Below, one piece after another: positions 48,201 through 59,300 of a stretch of DNA of 64,000 nucleotides. The notes under the pieces are model-generated. The model saw nothing but the letters and a program-made list of their open reading frames with translations. It was not told the origin of the DNA and did not search any database. Source of the stretch: Ascaris suum (lineage: Eukaryota > Nematoda > Chromadorea > Rhabditida > Ascarididae); the NCBI GenBank assembly GCA_013433145.1, contig CM024177.1:6598110-6662109 (forward strand), written 5' to 3'. The position numbers and the translations under genes are program-made. Positions within the stretch are counted from its first letter, which is position 1, and each line of letters opens with the position of its first letter.

Positions 48201-50040
48201 TAGTTTCCCGTTTTATATAAATGAACAAGGCAATGTTTTCCACGTAAAAAAACCATTAAATGTGATGGTAAATGAGGATAGAAACACGCAAGTTAGGTAA
48301 AGCAATATCAATACTAACGCAAACACAGATGGCTGTTAGCAGGTAGTTAATTGACTTGTCTGCACGTTATCTTTTTCAATAAATATGCTGAAGATGCACA
48401 TTTAAAAGAAAACCGCTCTTCTATATTCGCAACAAAGCAAAGATGGATACTTACGGTGTTGGAAAACTATCACCATAATATCGATGTTCAAGCATGTAAA
48501 CAGTGGCGTTGAACTTTCTTGCCATGCTCATGGTGATCAAATTAGGTTCGGTCACCCATTTCACATTTGCTCTACCTTCACCACCGATCACAAGGAAATG
48601 TGGTCCTCCAGGTTGTGCATATTGCGGATTCACCCAATACCTCTGCAATAACATTCCAATTAAATAGTTTTTCACCGTCTCATAAACCACTTATCAGCTT
48701 AGACTCGGGTTGTCTCAAAAATTTCTATAGGCACAAGACATTCCAATGGACTCACTAGGCCATTAATTCTTTAACTGAATCACTGCAGACCTATCATTTG
48801 TCTCATAGTAAAAGCCAACATTTTCATGAGGTGATAAAATCCGTGACAAATAAGCTGGCAAATTTCAAAGGTGGTAACTAGAGTTTGGTTACTGGTTAAT
48901 GAAACATGGAATATGAAAGCAGAGCGATGAAAGTTTGTTTTAATATAAATCAGCATGTTTGGAACCGAAAAACAGGTCAACAGATTGTGTGTTCAGTGCC
49001 GCCAAATCCTCGCCACAATCAAGTACGAATAATCTCATGGAAGGATGTTAGCTGGAAATTTCGGTTTTTTTTTCTTTATAAAGTGAATTGCAAGCAGACA
49101 ACAAATAACTGCAAAAAAAGAATTGAAAATTGATAAATATATGAGAAAAAACTAATTAATATTCGTCAGATGCTCGTCGAGTTGAAATCAGTAAACTGCA
49201 AACGTTGATGAAATTTTACACACAACAAGCTTCGATTTAAAAAAAAAGTAGTAAAAGGTTGAGTAAAATTTTCTGGCTGTATAATTTTTTCAAAGATCAT
49301 TTCAAGATCATAAGATCTATTTCAAGGGAAATTTTTTAAACAGCCATATACGATGAATTAAATCCATCAATGAAATGAAATTGAAATGAAAAATCACACA
49401 CGCAAAGAATAAATTAGAACAAAGCACACTTGGTCGAACGTATTCATATTCGTAAGGTCGAAGTGATCAACGGGCATTGTTATATTACCAGCAACAAATC
49501 CAGGTGGATAATCGACCAACAGAGATGAAGTCTGAAAATATTTGGTGATAGGCAGTAAAGAGTAAAGCTAATTGCGGAACATCGCTAAAAAACGAGATAT
49601 AGCATGAAGAAAGACAAATTAGAAAAGAGATCTTGACGTTTCATCACAAATTAAATTTTGTTTGCAGCCGGATGGAGCCGAAAATATTTGTGCTCTTCCA
49701 CCTATGTATACATTTGCATAAATAACTTCTGGAAATAAAGAAGTTATTTATTTAAATCTAAGATTTAAATAAATAACTTTTTTATTTCCAGGAAATTATT
49801 TATTTTCATAATCCACCTTAATTATTTTTATTTTACATGCGACCAAAATGAAAATATTTTCGAAATTTCAATTGCCTATAACAAGACAATGAACTCTCGA
49901 GCAATAAACCTCAACAAAAAGCACAAATACATTCCATCCCAAAACAAGCTTACCGGTGGTTCAACAAGGAATCCGCGAAGGGGTCTTCCCCTGAAAAATC
50001 TTGGAAGATGTGCAGGTATGTCCTCAATGGTTCTCATTTC
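42243..50040 (-). CDS. Serine carboxypeptidase, family S28 (downstream copy)
   Basis: Twelve exons: 50040-49954, 49531-49430, 48642-48455, 47779-47643, 47371-47276, 46362-46227, 45561-45447, 45221-45035, 44579-44480, 43545-43434, 43224-43128, 42373-42243. They give 495 residues. S28 enzymes (prolyl carboxypeptidase, DPP7) cleave after proline and are secreted or lysosomal. The triad is visible, numbering from the first residue of exon 1: Ser169 in FGGSYPG, Asp432 in TNGNIDPWHAL, His456 in GTAHCADMYP. Other family blocks are MPVDHFDLTN, RYWVNPQYAQPGG, MLEHRYYGDSFP, NLRWLTATQALADLAQF, SVGAVASSAPIEAKVDFY and SWTYQTCNEFGFFQSTD. The intron after the Ser exon begins GC (GCAAGT), forced by frame. 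The first exon has an acceptor and no upstream signal-peptide exon was found in the 266 bp before the neighbouring S28 stop. Either translation starts at the ATG of this exon, a signal exon was missed, or the exon is spliced to the upstream copy. Confidence 0.94.
49729..49791. repeat. Near-perfect 63-bp palindrome in an S28 intron
   Basis: Arms of 31 bases (49729-49759 and 49761-49791) are inverted copies with a single mismatch and one spacer base. The arm begins CTGGAAATAAAGAAG and the other ends TTTTTTATTTCCAG. It lies in the intron between the first two visible exons of the downstream S28 gene. It could be a tiny MITE-like insertion, or a hairpin in the pre-mRNA. Confidence 0.95.
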
Positions 50041-50305
50041 CTGCAAAGCAGCGATTGCTCAACAATGAAAAAAAACCATAGTCTTTATGTTTGTAAAGTT
50101 ATCATATTACGCAACGAACAATAGGTTGAGAATTTCACTGATAGTGGCATGCATCAAAATTATCAAAGGATTGGAGCAAATAATCACAACTAAAAACCTT
50201 TAAAATAATTTTCACGCATCATAAAATAAAGATTAGCCATCTATGCATAATGCGATATGCCTTAACCACGGCTGAAGAGGTCTTCTCTTGCATCAACGCA
50301 ATGAG
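50041..50305. other. 265-bp spacer between the two S28 units
   Basis: On the minus strand this spacer holds no AATAAA, no clear signal-peptide exon and no obvious promoter. It ends at the strong acceptor CTGCTTTGCAG in front of the downstream unit. This is what an intron or a tight intercistronic gap would look like, rather than a boundary between two independently transcribed genes. Confidence 0.5.
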
Positions 50306-53300
50306 TCAGTAATCGTTATAAAAGCAAAGTTGCGGAAAATGCGCTCCTTCCCAACGAAAGGAATGCAGCAATTTAACGCCTACTTCAGCGAACGGTTTCA
50401 GCTGAACTGGCTTCAAGGTTGAAGTGAAAGGCTTCATTCTCGGAGGCATTCGCTGCTGTCGGCTTTGCATCACTGAATGCGTTTGTGAGAGCTTCTGCGC
50501 TTGTGTGCCGTTTAACCATTTGTTAATGTTTGAGGCAATAATATTACGAGCGTTGGTAAGTGCTGGCAAATCCTGTGTTCTTGCTGGGTACATATCGGCG
50601 CAATGTGCTGTTCCTGAAGAATATGTATACGTAAGATCGAAGAGGTTATCATTGATGGTGTTATGCATTTCACTCGAATGCTAATAAGCCCATTAGTGTT
50701 GCGGTTGTTTTATGAGAAAACGCTTACCATGAATAAGGATCGGTACAACCGATGGTTCTATATTGGAGTACAATCCAAGAGCATGCCACGGATCGATATC
50801 ACCGTTCGGAAGAACCACATTTGTTCCCTGAATTTACTATATTCTCATAATCAGCTCGGTGGATTATGTCCGTTATGATTATCTACTTACGAGAAATTAA
50901 AGTGACCATACTTAGAGCTATATTTTTAAAAAAATTTCGGCATATTTCTTTTGCTGAATCATGCTGAACGTTCATTGAACGAATTACGGTGAATCCTTTT
51001 CATTTCATGAGTTTATTTGAACTTTTGTGCTGGCGATGATGAAAGGGAGACTAATCTGCATTTCCGGATTCACAAGATTTACCAGTGCTCTCGAAAAGTC
51101 TTTTGAGATTTTTTCTCAAATATTTTCTCCCTTCAAAGCAGTGACGGCAATAATAACAAGGCAGATGTGCTTATTGGTCAACCGAAAACGGAGACAAAAG
51201 TTTTTCTATGTCAACCAGTGTACGCTAATTTTAGGAAATAGCCTGGAATGATGTCTGCATTACTAAGATAACATGTGCGTCACATGTACGCGTATTCATT
51301 TGCGTAAGTAAGGACAAGTCGCTGATCTTTGAATTTATGGTACCTTGAAGTGATCCTTTCCACCGTAATACTTCCTCGTCATATGAATACTGTTTTCAAT
51401 GGCTTGTATTTTGTATGCCGGTCCAAATGTATCGGTGCACATATCGACAAATAAACTGAAACTCGTCGTAACCTTATCACATTTGATTCTAAGGGAAAAT
51501 TGGGGTCAACTAAATCTATAAAGCTTCAAGTAGTTCTCTAAAACTCGAATTATCTTGTTGAAGCTCGAATTATTTTTCGAAGGCTCGAATTAGCAATAGA
51601 AATCGTTGAATGTTGAAATAATCTTTTTTCATGCACAGACTAGCTTTCCGGATGTGGAATTATTCGGGTTGATAGAAGAAAATGAATAGTGTGATTTACA
51701 AAATAAATTCTTCGTTCCGATATATCGAACTGCAATAAGACAGAATAGAACGAAATGTTTGAAATGCAATAAAATTAATAAAATTTCGCTCAAGTAAAGA
51801 AACCCGCACCTGGAATTAAATGGAATTGTTGAAATCGCTACTTTTTACAAACTTATCATTTAACATCCCGATTAAATCAGTAGTTCAGATTATTGCAAGC
51901 GAACAGCAACAACACGATTAGATGACCGCTTCGAGCGAATGATAAAATATTGCTCTGTATTACATTGTATCATTCAAAAGTTTGAAGTGGTAGAGTGCCT
52001 TTCATCTTCTTTCGCTCATGTTTCGCTCATCCCTGAATTAACTGTGCTGTTGCAGGATATTATTTCCGCAAGTATTACGCTTTTGCCCTTCCTCCCACAT
52101 CTCAACCGATGTTTTGAATGCGATATCCTGAGTAAAAGTGCGAGTTTTCATAGGAATGATTCCTTCGTTGAACTGTGAAAGCAGAAGGATGCTTCCATCA
52201 ATAAACAGCCGGTTAAGCACTTTTCAAGGACAACTAAAGCACTTGTGCAAAAGAGTATGTTGAAGCGATTTAAATTGTGAAGATCGACACTAACTTGACT
52301 GGGGTCACACTTCCGAAAATATTACGACCCAAATCGGTTGACTGAAAATATCCGAATTCAGTACACGTTTGCCATACCCAACTACGATCGGCCGCTGAAA
52401 ATATGCTAGTTTCCTTAAGATGGAATGTCTACGGTATAAAAAAAGAGGTCTTTTAATCGAAAGCGGGTATGGAAAAAGAGAAAGGCAAAGATTTCACGAA
52501 AAGCTGAACGACTTGAACAAATCAGTACTACAGCAAAACCAACGACCATCTCAAGATGTGCTTAAATCTCAAATGGCTGATATATTGCAAAATTAAAAAC
52601 TAGCCGAAATATCATGTCATTTCAATATCTGCAATACTGACAAGAAATGGAATAATTTCCAAATGCAATTCTGCTAACGCTTACTAAGACCTACTCCTAT
52701 GTCGTTGTTCTGATCTTCCTCTATGAATTGGAACAACAATTCGGCTTCTATCATAAAAAATGCGGCATTACGTTCGAAATGAATATTCTTTGACAGCTTA
52801 CAATAATAACCGCTTGGGTCGTATCTTTCATCGGCCAAGAATTCGATCATTTCATCATAGTCGATACCAACTGAAGTAAAACTTATGGAGCTATCGAACT
52901 CGGTTAGATAGACTATAACGCTCTTTATACGGTTGAGGTAATCCATTGAAGTGTTCATCATAAGCGGGCATATTTCCGATATTCCACCTCCTATGGCATA
53001 ACTGCCCTAAAAAAACAAATAGCCAATACAATGCAAAGTAAATTTTAGTATCGTGACAAAGAAAAAGCTCGAGCTGAATAGCAAACAAACTCATAGAAAC
53101 AAAAATAACCGTACTAAGTGCTATTCGCCTAAATTGCAGCATTGAGAACATTTTGCTTTTCTTATTATTCATACTCACATACCTTTTATGTTTTCCCACT
53201 TCGGAAATAAATATCTAAATGAATAAATAAATAACCGGCCGATTATAACGGCCACTGCAGCTTTCTTTATCAGCCAATAAGAAAAATAGTATATTATGCT

Positions 53301-56300
53301 TTGTCAATACTTTTTGGAAGTAGAATCACATACAAAAAGCAGTTATTAAGTGGACACACGCGAATCATGCGTTGTGCCATGCACCCAGCTAGTTCGCCTT
53401 CTTTAGAGAGTCTCGTTGATGGGCCCCACGATGTTCAGTTGCAGCAGCGGTCTCCGATGGTGTCGGATTATTATCCTCGAAGGACTGATGCTCTATACAA
53501 TCTTACAGCTGGATCCGTCAACCTCGAAACGAGCGATAATATTTAAAGGTCGCCAAAAATATGTGTGCATTTTGCACTGCTCAATTGTTCGTGTTACATG
53601 ATGATCCCGAAAAGGAAGGATTTTTGCAGATTTATACGAGCGACTGGGTCATTTGGAATGTGCAGATAATGCTCTGCATATTTTACTATTTAGTGACGAC
53701 TTCTTAACAAGATGAAAAAAGCACACCCTCACCGGACTTACAATTTGCGTAGATGGCAAACTGTAAGCTGTAAAATTTATTTAGATGACCCAGTTGAATC
53801 TCACTGCTGGCCACATCCATCATAAGTTGCATTTCCAAGTGCACAGGGCTTTTACCTTGAACGTAAGAGAATATTTTGAATAAAGCGCTACTAAGATGCA
53901 TAATGATTGCAACAACATTCATCCACTTGGAAATTTTTGTCCCACTAAATCACGATGACGCCCGCCGTTGGAGGTCGATTCGCCCCTTTCCCTCGTCGGC
54001 TAGTACCTACGACAGATAAGTACCCGTCCCGAGGGAGAGATAACTCAGGATCAAAGTCCCATCCTCGTCCACTTCGTGATTCATTTAAAAAAGGCAGGGA
54101 TCCCTCAAGAATGTTTCCGCGGAAGCCCACTCAGGTTTCCGTGATAACCATACATGTCTATCGTTATGGAAGACAGGCTCGCTAAAAGCATACAGCGTTA
54201 TCACCACTGTACTGTACGGCCCATTGGAAATATCCATAGATGGTTGCGAAGAAGTTTTGTATGTCCTTGTATCGAAGTTTCGTCTCGTTTAATTTCGGAT
54301 TCAAGCTGCAAATTTTTGTTTTTATTATCTAAGAAAGAAAAACAAACAAAGAATTCTGCAACACGTTTTAGGTGAACAATTAACAACAGAATGTTTTTAC
54401 GAATGTTTTTAATTAAAGTGACACAAAGAATAAAATTATGTCCTGTTGGCCAAGTAAAACGAAATGCGTCTGTTATGTTAAGCTAACTTTTTTCTCGTTC
54501 AGAACACTTTTTAACTTCATATTGGATAAATCAAACGGGAAATTCTGAATACGCACTCTTTTGCGTATATTTTATTTCACAGTGAAACAAGAACTCCTTG
54601 CCTGTCTGCCATACCCACACGTCACACGGTCTGTCTACCGGTCCCTCCTTGCATTTTTCAAACTTAGGTTCATTGCAAATGTTCATATGAACTTGCGCTT
54701 TACAGCCTCCCAGACTATCCTTATTATTTAAGACGTCAGGCTGAAGTCTCAGCAGGTAAAAGTTTTTTTTCACAAAGCTCTCGCTGTATCGAATCCAGCA
54801 GTTGAATGCAGCAATGCCCTGGAGAGGCAAGTCATTGAAGGAGCATTATCTGGCTGCGTTTCTATGATGCTCGAATTCGGAAAAAAAAACACTGTACTGA
54901 AAAATTGTCCTCGATATTCTGAGCTGAGAGCTGGGTGGGGGGGGGGGGGACTTAGGATTAGAAGACATGAATTTGTCACCTCCTCTGCCACTTCCTCTCT
55001 CCACCCTGGGAAACATTCACGAAATACTGTATTTGTTCTAACTGCACACTACATAGAAGGTCTCGTTAGGTGCACGAATCGCATTTGCCTGCTTCTTAAA
55101 ACAGTTAGGGCTCAACTTGAACCTTATGCGCAGATAACATCCATGACAATCAGAGAAGAATCTTACACAAAAAGCTCTGAAAGATTTTTGCGCCCTTCGA
55201 GTGTCCATATCATTTTGGACATTTCTGTGAAACCTTGTTGAACTGCGTCTGCACATTCCGGTGCATAGGATCGAAGTGCATTCTCGACCACCTCAAGATA
55301 TTCTGAAATGTTCAAATGAAGTGCAAACAATTGTTTCCGACAATAATCGTCTTCAAAGTTTTCAAAAATTAAATGGTGTGGAAGAAAACAAAATCATTGC
55401 TTAGTACTGTACTATGCAACCAGTATGCAGAGAAAATTTAAAAAATTGATCAAGAGAGGTAAAGAGCACATCGGTATCAGCATGAAAAATTTGTTCATTA
55501 TTCTTTTTTTCTCAGCGCATTTCGGTAATGCTTTTCGATGAGGTATTTCGATTAGGAACAATTTTTATAAAGAACTGCATACCTGCAAACCTTTCAAACG
55601 TCTGCCTTCCTAGCGGGAGTGCCTGTTCCAAGCAAAATTGCGGGAACATTTCACAAACAGCCACGAACAGTTGAAAATGAATTGAACCACATTGATCAGA
55701 GCTTTCAGGGAAGGTAATTCTGATGCTCTTCTCTATTTTATATTTTGATCAGTCAGATAAAAACCAGCTGATCTCTTCTCAAAGCATGATTGGAGATACG
55801 AACCATAAAAATCGAGTTTTGCTTCGACAGGTCCCGAACTGCCCACCGCACCGATCACCAACTCAGGATGCTTTTCACGCAACCACGCAGCTAATGCACC
55901 TGAAAACGGTTTTAAGATATAAATCGCCGCAAAATGGCTGCGATTGATTATTCAGCTGCCTCATTGGTGTTTTCGTCGGGGATTTCGCATCACCTCTCGC
56001 TTTTCATATCAGTCGAATCTAATGATGAGTTGGGTCCGAAAATTAACACACTTATTCTACCAAGATGGAAACGTCTGATCAGTTCTGGCGATATCGCCTT
56101 AATAAAAATAACTAGTGAAGCGTTGAAAGAAAAGTACGAAGAGGTACTGCGAGATAAGCGAAGAAAGGCACTGGGAGAAATTCAAAGATAAGCGTTGAGT
56201 GATAATCACAGACAAACTTTAGGAGACAAGCAGAATCTAGCATTGAGTGAGAGACAGTTTGAAAGAGTTACCTGAATATGAGCCGCCGAAAACAATCCAC

Positions 56301-59300
56301 TTTGGATTGACGTATTTCTGTTGTTCGTTGATGTATCGTATGAAATATGCTGCATCCTCTATGGCTTGTCTGCTACTAAGATATTTCAAATTCTCGATAC
56401 TTTGTGTTCTGAAATTACTCAAAAACGGTCAATGAAGTCTTGAAGTAAACACTAAAACTAAAGGGCGTAATTTTACCTATGGTTAAACAACGAAAAGAAG
56501 CTTAGACCTAATTCGTTATAGTCTTCAGTGAAGGCATTATTCAAGGCACACAAAGTCATGAGTTCATGATGATGAAAAAGTTCTTAAAGAATTCGATTAG
56601 CAAATTTGCGCTTCCTTAGATGCCGCTAGCGAATTGAAATGATGTTGAAATAATGGATGAAAAACATTTCTTTTGAAACCAGTTAAGCGGCCTTCTTCCA
56701 GCTTTATTTTTTCTCCTGCAAGGGAACGCATAAAACATCCCTCACGAAAAGGTTGTGAGTAAAAGAATGGTAACAAGTTAGGGCTGCCTATTCACCGTTC
56801 ATCGCAGTGGCTCTACTAGTTTCGAGATGGCACCTTTGCGCGTATTTACATCTTTATGCGTATATCAGTAGTTGAGTGGTTGTGTCAGTCTTGGACTCTT
56901 GAAATACGACTTTTTGTGGGCATAACCTGCACCATAAGAACATCCACTACTATCTCCGTGTCGATTTGTTAGCTTCAAGGAGGACCACTTTGAGTTATCT
57001 GCTTATAACATCAGATCGCATTCTCATTTTACACTATTAAGTGAGGAAATGACGACGTCCTTTCGAGAGCTTTATACAAACGTTCGCATCACTTAAAATG
57101 TGAAGGAAAATTTGTAGACGTATATTCTATGAATTATTGGAAATTCGTGATATTTTAATGGAATGGATGAAACACGAAATTACGTAACATGCGAGTTACT
57201 TCGAGCACACTTTTTCAGTTTCTTTGCAAATAACACTTCATAGTTTTGAGACGCATTTTCGATATGCTGCATAACTTTGCACTGAACCATCGCTAATGAG
57301 TTTTATCAAAATTTTGGGACATGAAAGAAACCGAATATCTAGGATGTTATTAAGGCTCAGTTATTTTTTCTTGTAACCTAGGGTGATATAACACCAGTTC
57401 ATCGTGTTTCGTAAAATGAGTAGTCTTCTTTTCCTTATATACCAATAGAAACTAGGGAAAAGATTAACTACCGTTGCGGAAGAATTACGGAAGGAAAATC
57501 GGAAGGATCACTACCAAAGGGGAATTGATGGACGCAAGCATTATATGCCCATCAGAAAGTGTTTATTGAGAAGAAAGTTCTATTAGAAAATACAATGTGC
57601 TTGCTTAATAAAAAAATAATTTCATAATGAAATGGATGAACCATAATGTGCTGCAAATAATATGATGTTTAAGAATGCCATCAAATCGCTGATTTGATGA
57701 ATTTTATAGGCGTTTTACATATTTTCAGGAAAAATTCGCATATTGATATGTCGGCCGTTAAAAAGTGAAGAAAAAGAAAAAAAGCCGGCAATAAGAAAAA
57801 TGTATGCGAGCATTCTGGCATAGTTAACTGTGTATTACTCCTTTTGAAATGGATGAACCATTGTACAACATTTTGTAGGATATCATCATGTGGCGTTTAT
57901 TTAACCACCAAATTTCACATCTTAAGTTTCACAAAAAAACCCATCGAGATAATTGATAGACGGATACACGTGCATAGACATGACGACATAGCTGTGATGC
58001 TGATGCAAATGCAACCTAGAACGCTCGATTTCATTTGAAGATGATGAGCTGCATTAGTCCCTTTCAACGCATCAACTCGGGGATTGGACAAGCTCATTTC
58101 ATAGTTAGAATATGTTCTTCAAACAGATTGCGAAACGCCCAAAATCGGATTAGTTCATGCCAGCATCAAATAGAATGTACATTACGTCATTACTGATTGC
58201 ACACGTCTGACAAACTCATAAAATTCGATCAACACGATGAGAAGAGATAAGAAAGTGAGTATGTACTATCGAAAAAGTTGGCCACTGTGAAAAAGATTGG
58301 GTGTCACATGTTGATATGAATACTCCCTACAGTTTGGCAACTTTTGCATCCACTTTCATTTTCGAAAGCAGTAAACAAAATCACTACAACCTTGCAAGTG
58401 AGGTTAGTAGGTTCAAAGCAACGTATTTGCTCGAATAAGGGGATCCGAATTCCTCTCTTTATTATGTGGTACTCATAAGGGTAGCATGACTAATCGTCGC
58501 GAGCTAGAAGGACGAGTTTTAGATATTAGTGGTAGTAGGTCTGGCAACGATGAAGGAGGCAGTAGTGGTAGTGCTGTATCAGTAGTGTTGTTGCAGTTGT
58601 ATTTCTGGAACTATACTGCTAGAAATTGTGCTGCATTATTGTTGCTTTAGTGTCGATACTACTTTATTACATCAAATCCTTTCGCAGCATTATTTTATTA
58701 CTAGTGCTATTTCATCAGTTGTAAAATTACTAGTTGGCACTTTCACTACTGCAACAAAATGACATCTTGAAAGTACCCCTTATCGCAGCAGCAAATATTT
58801 GGAGCCGCCAACTGTGAAAAGGGCATATAAGTGAGATGCAACAGCACTCGGCTAAGAAATGAGAGGGAACAACAGTACCAGTGTTCCCATAAGTTTATCA
58901 AATACAATGATTCTTCAATCAAAAGTCACTAACGGAAATGGTCTGCTCTGTCCATAGAAGCGATGCTCAAGATCATAGATCGCCGCATTATGACTCATAG
59001 CCCATTGGATATATGGTAGTTTCTCATCGACGCACCATGAACCAGTTTCTGGTCCTTCACCACCAAGCATTAGAAATATGGGACCGCCAGATTTGTAGTA
59101 ATTGAAATTGTAATGATAACGCTGAAAATTTGTACGCCTTTATGCACTAATAACAGTAGTAGTATGAGCGATGCCAACGCTGCAGAAATTCTCAAAATGT
59201 TACCTCCCTCCCCCCCTCTCCCCCATCATTTGATTCAGGTTGTAGCTCTCATTTCCTACAGAACGGAACTGGAGGTTTGAAAATTTGAGCGAACTTCTTG

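Noticed and set aside
55163..55170. Donor GTGTAA three residues into the overlap at the end of the 55302-55167 exon
   Set aside because: The GTAAGA two bases later gives the same exon length (136) and phase as the sister copy.
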